From Thinopyrum elongatum (lineage: Eukaryota; Streptophyta; Magnoliopsida; Poales; Poaceae), in assembly GCA_011799875.1 (NCBI GenBank), contig JAAAXO010000119.1:1223359-1287358 (forward strand): 64,000 nt of DNA. Reading direction: 5' to 3'. Within the stretch, counting starts at the first letter, position 1; each line of letters opens with the position of its first letter. The translations under genes were made by a program, and so were the position numbers. A model generated the notes under the pieces. It did no database searches, was not told the DNA's origin, and worked only from the letters and a program-made list of their open reading frames with translations. Shown here one piece after another: positions 1 through 11,833 of the stretch.

Positions 1-155
1 AAAAATGAAGTTTTGCATGCTCTATCACCCATCCCGCTGCCAGCCGCATGTTTGGGGAAGAACATGCGTCATCCTTGGATGAATATGTGCATAGCAGCTC
101 TTCTGCTCTCTTATCATTTACACGCAAAATAATAGGTTATTCTGAGTGTTGAAAG
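1..155 (+). repeat. Partial satellite monomer at left edge
   Basis: The last 155 bp of a monomer. It has the block A marker TTTGGGGAAGAAC and ends in the variant tail GGTTATTCTGAGTG. That tail recurs before the monomers at 1298, 4724, 7578, 9861, 14995 and 17277, so it marks the junction leading into an N-type monomer of the block A higher-order repeat. The array therefore continues to the left of the window. Confidence 0.95.
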
Positions 156-437
156 ATGGCTCCCCGGCGCAATCAACATACCTTGGAAGCTCGACACACG
201 GTCTGCCCCGGTGCTGGAATCCATTTAGGTTGTATCCGTAGGACGGGCGTAATCTGGTCATACGAACTCCGTTTGAGCTCCACAACCAGGCAAAACGACC
301 GCAACAAAAATCCGTATACCCCGGTGGCCCACATTATCGGCTACGGTAAAGTTTCAAAGGACAAAACTGGCTTGCAAAATTGACTTCCTGATGATTTAAT
401 CGCTGGCGTGTCCACTCCTAGCCTCTAAAATCGTTAC

Positions 438-447
438 GTGAGCTCAC
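438..447. repeat. 10-bp palindrome GTGAGCTCAC, once per monomer
   Basis: A perfect self-complementary decamer in the segment ACGTGAGCTCACCC, at phase about 283 of nearly every monomer. This entry is the first copy. Occasional copies have one change (for example GTGAGCGCAC at about 4,437). It could be a protein-binding site or simply a conserved part of the monomer; the sequence alone does not decide. Confidence 0.7.
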
Positions 448-500
448 CCATGGACACATGTTGGGATAATAATGTACAGAATAATGGGATATGATTCCAT

Positions 501-563
501 TTGTGCACCAACAAGGCCTACGTGTCTGTCTGGATAGAAGGAGGAGGCTCCTTGGTGCACCAA
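501..563. repeat. Dyad-rich segment with paired GTGCACCAA palindromes, once per monomer
   Basis: Two near-identical palindromic cores lie about 51 bp apart: TTGTGCACCAA (501-511) and the perfect 12-bp palindrome TTGGTGCACCAA (552-563). Between them AAGGAGGAGGCTCCTT (538-553) can fold into a hairpin with a 6-bp stem and a 4-base loop, overlapping the second palindrome by two bases. The arrangement recurs in almost every monomer. Variants weaken it in some copies (CTTTGTGCACC, CTTCGTGCAC). This is the densest symmetry in the monomer. Confidence 0.65.
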
Positions 564-3500
564 AACACCCCAAAAATGAAGTTTTGCATGCTCTATCACC
601 CATCCCGCTGCCAGCCGCATGTTTGGGGAAGAACATGCGTCATCCTTGGACGAATATGTGCATAGCAGCTCTTCTGCGCTCTTATCATTTACACGCAAAA
701 TAATAGGTCATTTTGAGTGTTGAAAGATGGCTCCCCGGCGCGATCAACTTACCTTGGAAGCTCGACTCACTGTCTGCCCCGGTGCTGGAATCCATTTAGG
801 TTGTATCCGTAGAATGGGCGTAATCTGGTCATACGAACTCCGTTTGAGCTCCACAACCAGCCAAAACGACCACAACGAAAAGCCGTATACACCGGTGGCC
901 CACTTCATCGGCTACGGTAAAGTTTTGGAGGCCAAAACTGGCTTGCAAAATTGAGTTCCTGATGATTTAATCGCTGGCGTGTCCACTCCTAGCCTCTAAA
1001 ATCGTTACGTGAGCTCACCCATGGACACATGTTGGGATAATAATGTACATAATAATGGGATATGATTCCATTTGTGCACCAACAAGGCCTACATGTCTGT
1101 CTGGATAGAAGGAGGAGGCTCCTTGGTGCACCAAAACACCCCAAAAATGAAGTTTTGCATGCTCTATCACCCATCCCGCTGCCAGCCGCATGTTTGGGGA
1201 AGAACATGCGTCATCCTTGGATGAATATGTGCATAGCAGCTCTTCTGCTCTCTTATCATTTACACGCAAAATAATAGGTTATTCTGAGTGTTGAAAGATG
1301 GCTCCCCGGCGCAATCAACTTACCTTGGAAGCTCGACACACGGTCTGCCCCGGTGCTGGAATCCATTTAGGTTGTATCCGTAGGACGGGCGTAATCTGGT
1401 CATACGAACTCCGTTTGAGCTCCACAACCAGGCAAAACGACCGCAACAAAAATCCGTATACCCCGGTGGCCCACATTATCGGCTACGGTAAAGTTTCAGA
1501 GGACAAAACTGGCTTGCAAAATTGAGTTCCTGATGATTTAATCGCTGGCGTGTCCACTCCTAGCCTCTAAAATCGTTACGTGAGCTCACCCATGGACACA
1601 TGTTGGGATAATAATGTATAGAATAACGGGATATGATTCCATTTGTGCACCAACAAGGATTACATGTCTGTCTGGATAGAAGGAGGAGGCTCCTTCGTGC
1701 ACAAAAACACCCCAAAAATGAAGTTTTGCATGCTCTATCACCCATCCCGCTGCCAGCCGCATGTTTGGGGAAGAACATCCGTCATCCTCGGACGAAGATG
1801 TGCATAGCAGCTCTTCTGCGCTCTTATCAATTACACGCAAAATAATAGGTCATTCCGAGTGTTGAAAGATGGCTCCCCGGCGTGATCAACATACCTTGGA
1901 AGCTCGACTCACGGTCTGCACCGGTGCTGGAATCCATTTAGGTTGTATCCGTAGAACGGGCGTAATCTGGTCATACGAACTCCGTTTGAGCTCCACAACC
2001 TGCCAAAACGACCGCAACGAAAAGCCGTATACCCCGGTGGCCCACTTTGTCGGCTACGGTAAAGTTTCGGAGGCCAAAACTGGCTTGCAAAATTGAGTTA
2101 TTGATGATTTCATCGCTGGCGTGTCCACTCCTAGCCTTTAAAATCGTTACGTGAGCTCACCCATGGACACATGTTGGGATAATAATGTACAGAATAACGG
2201 GATATGATTCCATTTGTGCACCAACAAGGCCTACATGTCTGTCTGGATAGAAGGAGGAGGCTCCTTCGTGCACAAAAACACCCCAAAAATGAAGTTTTGC
2301 ATGCTCTATCACCCATCCCGCTGCAAGCCGCATGTTTGGGGAAGAACATGCGTCATCCTCGGACGAAGTTGTGCATAGTATCTCTTTTGCGCTCTTATCA
2401 TTTACACGCAAAATAATAGGTCATTCCGAGTGTTGAAAGATGGCTCCCCAGCGCGATCAACTTACCTTGGAAGCTCGACTCACGGTTTGCCCCGGTGCTC
2501 GAATCCATTTAGGTTGTATCCGTAGAACGGGCGTAATCTGGTCATACAAACTCCGTTTGAGATCCACAACCTGCCAAAATGACCGCAACGAAAAGCCGTA
2601 TACCCTGGTGGCCTAATTCGTCGGCTACGGTAAAGTTTTGGAGGCGAAAACTGGCTTGCAAAATTGAGTTCCTGATGATTTAATCGCTGGCGTGTCCACT
2701 CCTAGCCTTTAAAATCGTTACGTGAGGTCACCCATGGACACATGTTGGGATAATAATGTACAGAATAATGGGATATGATTCCATTTGTGCACCAACAAGG
2801 CCTACATGTCTGTCTGGATAGAAGGAGCAGGCTCCTTGGTGCACCAAAACCCCCCAAAAATGACGTTTTGCATGCTCTATCACCCATACCGCTGCCAGCC
2901 GCATGTTTGGGGAAGAACATGCGTCATCCTTGGACGAATATGTGCATAGCCGCTCTTCTGCACTCTTATCATTTACACACAAAATAATAGGTCATTCCGA
3001 GTGTTGAAAGATGGCTCCCCGACGCAATCAACTTACCTTGGAAGCTCGACTCACGGTTTGCCCCGGTGCTGGAATCCATTTAGGTTGTATCCATAGAACG
3101 GGCGTAATCTGGTCATACGAACTCCGTTTAAGCTCCACAACCTGCCAAAACGACCGCAACGAAAAGCCGTATACCCCGGTGGCCCACTTCATCGGCTACG
3201 GTAAAGTTTCGGAGGCCAAAACTGGCTTGCAAAATTGAGTTCCTGATGATTTAATCGTTGTCGTGTCCACTCCTTGCCTCTAAAATCGTTACGTGAGCTC
3301 ACCCATGGACACATGTTGGGATAATAATGTACAGAATAACAGGATATGATTTCATTTGTGCACCAACAAGGCCTACATGTCTGTCTAGATAGAAGGAGGA
3401 GGCTCCTTGGTGCACCAAAACACCCCAAAAATGAAGTTTTGCATGCTTTATCACCCATCCCGCTGCCAGCCGCATGTTTGGGGAAGAACATGCGTCATCC

Positions 3501-4152
3501 TTGGACAAATATGTGCATAGCAGCTCTTTTGCGCTCTTATCATTTACACGCAAAATAATAGGTCATTCCGAGTGTTGAAAGATGGCTCCCCGGCACGATC
3601 AACTTACCTTGGAAGCTCGACTCACGGTCTGCCCCGATGCTGTAATCCATTTAGGTTGTATCCGTAGAACGGGCGTAATCTGGTCATCTGAACTCCGTTT
3701 GAGCTCCACAACCTGCCAAAACGACCGCAAGGAAAAGCCGTATACCCCGGTGGCCCACTTCATCAGGTACGGTAAAGTTTCGGAGGCCAAAACTGGCTTG
3801 CAAAATTGAGTTCCTGATGATTTAATCGCTGGCGTGTCCACTCCTAGCCTTTAAAATCGTTACGTGAGCTCACCCATGGACACATGTTGGGATAATAATG
3901 TACAGAATAATGGGATATGATTCCATTTGTGCACCAACAAGGCCTACATGTCTGTCTGGATAGAAGGCGGAGGCTCCTTGGTGCACCAAAACATCCCAAA
4001 AATGAAGTTTTGCATGCTCTATCACCCATCCCGCTGCCAGCCGCATGTTTGGGGAAGAACATGCGTCATCCTTGGACGAAGATGTGCATAGCATCTCTTC
4101 TACACTCTGATCATTTACACGCAAAATAATAGGTCATTCCGAGTGTTGAAAG

Positions 4153-6435
4153 ATGGCTCCCCGGCGCGATCAACTTACCTTGGAAGCTCGACTCACGGTT
4201 TACCCCGGTGCTGGAATCCATTTAGGTTGTATCCATAGAATGAGCGTAATCTGGTCATACGAACTCCGTTTGAGCTCCACAACCTGCCAAAATGACCGCA
4301 ACGAAAAGCCATATACCCTGGTGGCCCACTTCATCGGCTATGGTAAAGTTTCGGAGGCCAAAACTGGCTTGCAAAATTGAGTTCCTGATGATTTAATCGC
4401 TGGCGTGTCCACTCCTAGCCTCTAAAATCGTTACGTGAGCGCACCCATGGACACATGTTGGGATAATAATGTACATAATAATGGGATATGATTCCATTTG
4501 TTCACCAACAAGGCCTACATGTCTGTCTGGATAGAAGGAGGAGGCTCCTTGGTGCACCAAAACACCCCAAAAATGATGTTTTGCATGCTCTATCACCCAT
4601 CCCGCTGCCAGCCGCATGTTTGGGGAAGAACATGCGTCATCCTTGGATGAATATGTGCATAGCAGCTCTTCTGCTCTCTTATCATTTACACGCAAAATAA
4701 TAGGTTATTCTGAGTGTTGAAAGATGGCTCCCCGGCGCAATCAACTTACCTTGGAAGCTCGACACACGGTCTGCCCCCGTGCTGGAATCCATTTAGGTTG
4801 TATCCGTAGGACGGTCGTAATCTGGTCATACGAACTCCGTTTAAGCTCCACAACCAGGCAAAACGACCGCAACAAAAATCCGTATACCACGGTGGCCCAC
4901 ATTATCGGCTACGGTAAAGTTTCGGAGGACAAAACTGGCTTGCAAAATTGAGTTCCTGATGATTTAATCGCTGGCGTGTCCACTCCTAGCCTCTAAAATC
5001 GTTACGTGAGCTCACCCATGGACACATGTTGGGATAATAATGTACAGAATAACGGGATATGATTCCATTTGTGCACCAACAAGGCCTACATGTCTGTTTG
5101 GATAGAAGGAGGAGGCTCCTTGGTGCACCAAAACACCCCAAAAATGAAGTTTTGCATGCTCTATCACCCATCCCGCTGCCAGCCGCATGTTTGGGGAAGA
5201 ACATGCGTCATCCTTGGACGAATATGTGCATAGCAGCTCTTCTGTGCTCTTATCATTTACACGCAAAATAATAGGTCATTTCGAGTGTTGAAAGATGGCT
5301 CCCTGGCGCGATCAACTTACCTTGGAAGCTCGACTCACGGTCTGCCCCGGTGCTGGAATCCGTTTAGGTTGTATCCGTAGAACGGGCGTAATCTGGACAT
5401 ACGAACTCCGTTTGAGCTCCACAACCAGCCAAAACGACCACAACGAAAAGCCGTATACCCCGGTGGCCCACTTCATCGGCTACGGTAAAGTTTTGGAGGC
5501 CAAAACTGGCTTGCAAAATTGAGTTCCTGATGATTTAATCGCTGGCGTGTCCACTCCTATCCTCTAAAATCGTTACGTGAGCTCACCCATGGACACATGT
5601 TGGGATAATAATGTATAGAATAACGGGATATGATTCCATTTGTGCACCAACAAGGCCTACATGTCTGTCTGGATAGAAGGAGGAGGCTGCTTGGTGCACC
5701 AAAACACCCGAAAAATCAAGTTTTGCATGCTCTATCACCCATCCCGCTGCCAGCAGCATGTTTGGGGATGAACATGCGTCATCCTTGGTCGAATATGTGC
5801 ATAGCAGCTCTTCTGCGCTCTTATCATTTACACGCAAAATAATAGGTCATCCCGAGTGTTGAAAGATGGCTCCCCGGCGCGATCAACTTACCTTGGAAGC
5901 TCGACTCACGGTCTGCCCCGGTGCTGGAATCCATTTAGGTTGTATCCATAGAACGGGCGTAATCTGGTCATACGAACTCCGTTTGAGCCCCACAACCTGC
6001 CAAAACGACTACAACGAAAAGCCGTATACCCCGGTGCATACTTCGTCGCCTATGGTAAAGTTTTAGAGGCGAAAACTGGCTTGCAAAATTGAGTTCCTGA
6101 TGATTTAATCGCTGGCGTGTCCACTCCTAGCCTCTAAAATCGTTACATGAGCTCACCCATGGACACATGTTGGGATAATAATGTACAGAATAACGGGATA
6201 TGATTCCATTTGTGCACCAATAAGGCCTACATGTCTGTCCGGATAGAAGGAGGAGGCTCCTTGGTGCACCAAAACACCCCAAAAATGAAGTTTTGCATCC
6301 TCTATCACCCATCCCGCTGCCAGCCGCATGTTTGGGGAAGAACCTGCGTCATCCTTGGACGAAGATGTGCATAGCATCTCTTCTGCGCTCTTATCATTTA
6401 CACGCAAAATAATAGGTCATTCCGAGTGTTGAAAG
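4153..6435 (+). repeat. Block A tetrameric HOR, copy 1 (Y-N-S-T)
   Basis: Four distinguishable monomers in order. Y at 4153 has CGGTTTACCCCGG and GAGCGTAATC. N at 4724 has CGACACACGG and CCAGGCAAAACG. S at 5295 has CCAGCCAAAACGACCAC. T at 5866 has GACTACAACG and a 1-bp-shortened CCCGGTGC. The same order recurs at 7007, and in modified form at 14424. Y-to-Y spacing to the next copy is 2,854 bp because an extra monomer (6436) follows. By eye, copies of the same unit are about 97-99% identical. Confidence 0.8.
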
Positions 6436-7006
6436 ATGGCTCCCCGGCACTATCAACTTACCTTGGAAGCTCGACTCACGGTCTGCCCCGGTGCTGGAAT
6501 CCATTTAGGTTGTATCCGTAGGACGGGCGTAATCTGGTCATACGAACTCCGTTTGAGCTCCACAACCAGGCAAAACGACCGCAATGAAAATCCGTATACC
6601 CCGGTGGCCCACATTATCGGCTACGGTAAAGTTTCGGAGGACAAAACTGGCTTGCAAAATTGAGTTCTTGATGATTTAATCGCTGGCGTGTCCACTCCTA
6701 GCCTCTAAAATCGTTACGTGAGCTCACCCATGGACACATGTTGGGATAATAATGTACAGAATAACGGGATATGATTCCATTTGTGCACCAACAAGGCCTA
6801 CATGTCTGTCTGGATAGAAGGAGGAGGCTCCTTGGTGCACCAAAACACCCCAAAAATGAAGTTTTGCATGCTCTATCACCCATCCCGCTGCCAGCCGCAT
6901 GTTTGGGGAAGAACATGCATCATCCTTGGACGAAGATGTGGATAGCATCTCTTCTGCACTCTTATCATTTACACGCAAAATAATAGGTCATTCCGAGTGT
7001 TGAAAG
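6436..7006 (+). repeat. Extra chimeric monomer between HOR copies
   Basis: A 571-bp monomer outside the Y-N-S-T order. Its first part (CGGCACTATC, CGACTCACGG) is not N-like. Its middle and 3' parts (CGTAGGACGGG, CCAGGCAAAACG, CACATTATCGG, GGAGGACAAAAC) are N-type. This looks like a recombinant between N and another unit. It breaks the tetramer register between 4153-6435 and 7007-9289. Confidence 0.7.
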
Positions 7007-9289
7007 ATGGCTCCCCGGCGCGATCAACTTACCTTGGAAGCTCGACTCACGGTTTACCCCGGTGCTGGAATCCATTTAGGTTGTATCCATAGAACGAGCG
7101 TAATCTGGTCATACGAACTCTGTTTGAGCTCCACAACCTGCCAAAATGACCGCAACAAAAAGCCATATACCCTGGTGGCCCACTTCATCGGCTACGGTAA
7201 AGTTTCGGAGGCCAAAACTGGCTTGCAAAATTGAGTTCCTGATGATTTAATCGCTGGCGTGTCCACTCCAAGCCTCTAAAATCATTACGTGAGCTCACCC
7301 ATGGACACATGTTGGGATAATAATGTACATAATAATGGGAAATGATTCCATTTGTGCACCAACAAGGCCTACATGTCTGTCTGGATAGAAGGAGGAGGCT
7401 CCTTGGTGCACCAAAACACCCCAAAAATGAAGTTTTGCATGCTCTATCACCCATCCCGCTGCCAGCCGCATGTTTGGGGAAAAACATGCGTCATCCTTGG
7501 ATGAATATGTGCATAGCAGCTCTTCTGCTCTCTTATCATTTACACGCAAAATAATAGGTTATTCTGAGTGTTGAAAGATGGCTCCCCGGCGCAATCAACT
7601 TACCTTGGAAGCTCGACACACGGTCTGCCCCGGTGCTGGAATCCATTTAGGTTGTATCCGTAGGACGGGCGTAATCTGGTCATACGAACTCCGTTTGAGC
7701 TCCACAACCAGGCAAAACGACCGCAACGAAAATCCGTATACCCCGGTGGCCCACATTATCAGCTACGGTAAAGTTTCGGAGGACAAAACTGGCTTGCAAA
7801 ATTGAGTTCTTGATGATTTAATCGCTGGCGTGTCCACTCCTAGCCTCTAAAATCGTTACGTGAGCTCACCCATGGACACATGTTGGGATAATAATGTACA
7901 GAATAACGGGGTATGATTCCATTTGTGCACCAACAAGGCCTACATGTCTGTCTAGATAGAAGGAGGAGGCTCCTTGGTGCACCAAAACACCCCAAAAATG
8001 AAGTTTTGCATGCTCTATCACCCATCCCGCTGCCAGCCGCATGTTTGGGGAAGAACATGCGTCATCCTTGGACGAATATGTGCATAGCAGCTCTTCTGCG
8101 CTCTTATCATTTACACGCAAAATAATAGGTCATTTCGAGTGTTGAAAGATGGCTCCCCGGCGCGATCAACTTACCTTGGAAGCTCGACTCACGGTCTGCC
8201 CCGGTGCTGGAATCCATTTAGGTTGTATCCGTAGAACGGGCGTAATCTGGTCATACGAACTCCGTTTGAGCTCCACAACCAGCCAAAACGACCACAACAA
8301 AAATCCGTATACACCGGTGGCCCACTTCGTCGGCTACGGTAAAGTTTCGGAGGCCAAAACTGGCTTGCAAAATTGAGTTCCTGATGATTGAATCGCTGGC
8401 GTGTCCACTCCTAGCCTCCAAAATCGTTACGTGAGCTCACCCATGGACACATGTTGGGATAATAATGTATAGAATAACGGGATATGATTCCATTTGTGCA
8501 CCAACAAGGCCTACATGTCTGTCTGGATAGAAGGAGGAGGCTCCTTGGTGCACCAAAACACCCGAAAAATGAAGTTTTGCATGCTCTATCACCCATCCCG
8601 CTGCCAGCAGAATGTTTGGGGATGAACATGCGTCATCCTTGGACGAATATGTGCATAGCAGCTCTTCTGTGCTCTTATCATTTACACGCAAAATAATAGG
8701 TCATCCCGAGTGTTGAAAGATGGCTCCCCGGCACGATCAACTTACCTTGGAAGCTCGACTCACGGTCTGCCCCGGTGCTGGAATCCATTTAGGTTGTATC
8801 CATAGAACGGGCATAATCTGGTCATACGAACTCCGTTTGAGCTCCACAACCTGCCAAAACAACTACAACGAAAAGCCGTATACCCCGGTGCCCACTTCGT
8901 CGGCTACGGTAAATTTTCGGAGGCCAAAACTGGCTTGCAAAATTGAGTTCCTGATGATTTAATCGCTGGCGTGTCCACTCCTAGCCTCTAAAATCGTTAC
9001 GTGAGCTCACCCATGGACACATGTTGGGATAATAATGTACAGAATAACGGGATATGATTCCATTTGTGCACCAACAAGGCCTACATGTCTGTCCGGATAG
9101 AAGGAGGAGGCTCCTTGGTGCACCAAAACACCCCAAAAATGAAGTTTTGCATCCTCTATCACCCATCCCGCTGCCAGCCGCATGTTTGGGGAAGAACCTG
9201 CGTCATCCTTGGACGAAGATGTGCATAGCATCTCTTCTGCGCTCTTATCATTTACACACAAAAAAATAGGTCATTCCGAGTGTTGAAAG
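7007..9289 (+). repeat. Block A tetrameric HOR, copy 2 (Y-N-S-T)
   Basis: Units at 7007 (Y), 7578 (N), 8149 (S) and 8720 (T) with the same diagnostic states as the copy at 4153. The S-to-T junction carries CACCCGAAAAATGAAG and GGGGATGAACATGCG, also seen at 5,708-5,775 (CACCCGAAAAATCAAG). This confirms that the units are paralogous and not merely similar. The T unit again has the shortened CCCGGTGCCCACTTCG. Confidence 0.8.
8149..8719 (+). repeat. Reference monomer, subfamily A (571 bp)
   Basis: A typical full-length A monomer that can serve as a type copy. In order it holds the start ATGGCTCCCCGGCGCGATC; a CpG-rich segment with CGTAGAACGGGCGTAATC and CATACGAACTCCGTTTGAG; the marker GGTAAAGTTTCGGAGG; the 10-bp palindrome GTGAGCTCAC; the marker GGGATAATAATG; a pair of GTGCACCAA palindromes flanking a short hairpin; the marker TTTGGGGAAGAAC (mutated here to GGGGATGAAC); and the A-rich tail CACGCAAAATAATAGG. 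No frame has a recognisable protein family. Confidence 0.9.
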
Positions 9290-10430
9290 ATGGCTCCCCA
9301 GCGCGATCAACTTACCTTGGAAGCTCGACTCACGGTTTACCCCGGTGCTGGAATCCATTTAGGTTGTATCCATAGAACGAGCGTAATCTGGTCATACGAA
9401 CTCCGTTTGAGCTCCACAACCTGCCAAAATGACCGCAACGAAAAGCCGTATACCCTGGTGGCCCACTTCATCGGCTACGGTAAAGTTTCGGAGGCCAAAA
9501 CTTGCTTGCAAAATTGAGTTCCTGATGATTTAATCGCTGGCGTGTCCACTCCTAGCCTCTAAAATCGTTACGTGAGCTCACCCAAGGACACATGTTGGGA
9601 TAATAATGTACATAATAATGGGATATGATTCCATTTGTGCACCAACAAGGCCTACATGTCTGTCTGGATAGAAGGAGGAGGCTCCTTTGTGCACCAAAAC
9701 ACCCCAAAAATGAAGTTTTGCATGCTCTATCACCCATCACGCTGCCAGCCGCATGTTTGGGGAAGAACATGCGTCATCCTTGGACGAATATGTGCATAGC
9801 AGCTATTCTGCGCTCTTATCATTTACACGCAAAATAATAGGTTATTCTGAGTGTTGAAAGATGGCTCCCCGGCGCAATCAACTTACCTTGGAAGCTCGAC
9901 ACACGGTCTGCCCCGGTGCTGGAATCCATTTAGGTTGTATCCGTAGGACGGGCGTAATCTGGTCATACGAACTCCGTTTGAGCTCCACAACCTGCCAAAA
10001 CGACTACAACGAAAAGCCGTATACCCCGGTGCCCACTTCGTCGGCTACGGTAAAGTTTCGGAGGCCAAAACTGGCTTGCAAAATTGAGTTCCTGATGATT
10101 TAATCGCTGGCGTGTCCACTCCTAGCCTCTAAAATCGTTACGTGAGCTCACCCATGGACACATGTTGGGATAATAATGTACAGAATAACGGGATATGATT
10201 CCATTTGTGCACCAACAAGGCCTACATGTCTGTCTGGATAGAAGGAGGAGGCTCCTTGGTGCACCAGAACACCCCAAAAAGGAAGTTTTGCATGCTCTAT
10301 CACCCATCCCGCTGCGAGCAGTGTGTTTGGGGAAGAACATGCATCATCCTTGGACGAATATGTGCATAGCAGCTCTTCTGCGCTCTTATCATTTACACGC
10401 AAAATAATAGGTCATTCCAAGCGTTGAAAG
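9290..10430 (+). repeat. HOR copy 3 start: Y unit followed by a mosaic N/T unit
   Basis: Unit 9290 is Y-type, with CCCCAGCGCG as an extra marker shared with 14424 and 16706. Unit 9861 begins as N (GGCGCAATC, CGACACACGG, CGTAGGACGGG). At about 9,992-10,000 it switches to T/K states (GACTACAACG, CCCGGTGCCCAC). It then ends with the flank normally found after the D unit (CACCAGAACACC, AAAAAGGAAG). One monomer thus combines three unit identities, and S is missing from the order. Confidence 0.75.
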
Positions 10431-11833
10431 ATGGCTCCCCGGCGCGATCAACTTACCTTGGAAGCTCGACTCACGGTCTGCCCCGGTGCTGGAATCCTTT
10501 AGGTTGTATCCATAGAACGGGCGAAATCTGGTCATACGAACTCCGTTTGAGCTCCACAACCTGCCAAAACGACTACAACGAAAAGCCGTATACCCCGGTG
10601 CCCACTTCGTCGGCTACGGTAAAGTTTCGGAGGCCAAAACTGGCTTGCAAAATTGAGTTCCTGATGATTTAATCGCTGGCGTGTCCACTCCTAGCCTCTA
10701 AAATCGTTACGTGAGCTCACCCATGGACACATGTTGGGATAATAATGTACAGAATAACGGGATATGATTCCATTTGTGCACCAACAAGGCCTACATGTCT
10801 GTCCGGATAGAAGGAGGAGGCTCCTTGGTGCACCAAAACACCCCAAAAATGAAGTTTTGCATCCTCTATCACCCATCCCGCTGCCAGCCGCATGTTTGGG
10901 GAAGAACCTGTGTCATCCTTGGACGAAGATGTGCATAGCATCTCTTCTGCGCTCTTATCATTTACACACAAAAAAATAGGTCATTCCGAGTGTTGAAAGA
11001 TGGCTCCCCGGCGCAATCAACTTACCTTGGAAGCTCGACACACGGTCTGCCCCGGTGCTGGAATCCATTTAGGTTGTATCCGTAGGACGGGCGTAATCTG
11101 GTCATACGAACTCCGTTTGAGCTCCACAACCTGCCAAAACGACCGCAACGAAAAGCCGTATACCCCGGTGGCCCACATTATCGGCTACGTTAAAGTTTTG
11201 GAGGCCAAAACTGGCTTGCAAAATTGAGTTCCTGATGATTTAATCGCTGGCGTGTCCACTCCTAGCCTCTAAAATTATTACGTGAGCTCACCCATGGACA
11301 CATGTTGGGATAATAATGTACAGAATAACGGGATATGATTCCATTTGTGCACCAACAAGTCCTACATGTCTGTTTGGATAGAAGGAGGAGGCTCCTTGGT
11401 GCACCAAAACACCCCAAAAATGAAGTTTTGCATGCTCTATCACCCATCCCGCTGCCAGCCGCATGTTTGGGGAAGAACATGCGTCATCCTTGGACGAATA
11501 TGTGCATAGTAGCTCTTCTGTGCTCTTATCATTTACATGCAAAATAAATAGGTCATTCCGAGTGTTGAAAGATGGCTCCCCGGCGCGATCAACTTACCTT
11601 GGAAGCTCGACTCACGGTCTGCCCCGGTGCTGGAATCGATTTAGGTTGTATCCGTAGAACAGGCGTAATCTGGTCATACGAACTCCGTTTCAGCTCCACA
11701 ACCAGCCAAAACGACCGCAACAAAAAGCCATATACCCCGGTGGCCCACTTCATCGGCTATGGTAAAGTTTCGGAGGCCAAAACTGGCTTTCAAAATTGAG
11801 TTCCTGATGATTTAATCGCTGGCGTGTCCACTC
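10122..11833 (+). repeat. Trimeric HOR of 1,712 bp, copy 1
   Basis: Contains the D-to-K flank (CACCAGAACACC, AAAAAGGAAG, CTGCGAGCAG), then K at 10431 (GGAATCCTTTAGG, a 1-bp deletion, and CCAAGCGTTG before it), N at 11000 and D at 11572 (GGAATCGATTTAGG). The next 1,712 bp repeat it with only three differences that I could find. The left edge is near 10,080-10,122, because upstream of it the monomer 9861 does not match the monomer 11572. Confidence 0.9.

Larger units (their letters stand above)
156..4152 (+). repeat. Seven A monomers with no clear higher-order period
   Basis: Starts at 156, 727, 1298, 1869, 2440, 3011 and 3582. Those at 156 and 1298 are N-type (CGACACACGG, CCAGGCAAAACG, CACATTATCGG), and 727 is S-type (CCAGCCAAAACGACCAC). 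The remaining units resemble the general A consensus. At 1,690-1,715 and 2,265-2,290 two adjacent monomers share the rare state CTCCTTCGTGCACAAAAAC, evidence of local spread by conversion or duplication. The monomer at 2440 has a stop inside the usual plus-strand frame (GTGGCCTAATTC). Confidence 0.8.

Noticed and set aside
156..383. Plus-strand 75-codon frame starting ATGGCTCCCCGG, present in most monomers
   Set aside because: It recurs only because the monomer recurs. Many copies lose the start (51537, 58382, 60094, 62378), gain stops (2440, 36046, 38328) or shift frame through the shared 1-bp deletion at GGAATCCTTTAGG. No protein family is recognised.
538..553. Rho-independent terminator from the hairpin AAGGAGGAGGCTCCTT
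   Set aside because: The stem is only six pairs, no T-run follows, and it is part of every satellite monomer with no gene upstream.
444..698. Minus-strand 84-codon frame, open in most block A monomers
   Set aside because: The block B change GTCTGTCTGG to GTCAGTCTGG puts a stop in it in nearly all B monomers. A frame lost in half the array by a fixed change is not under coding constraint.
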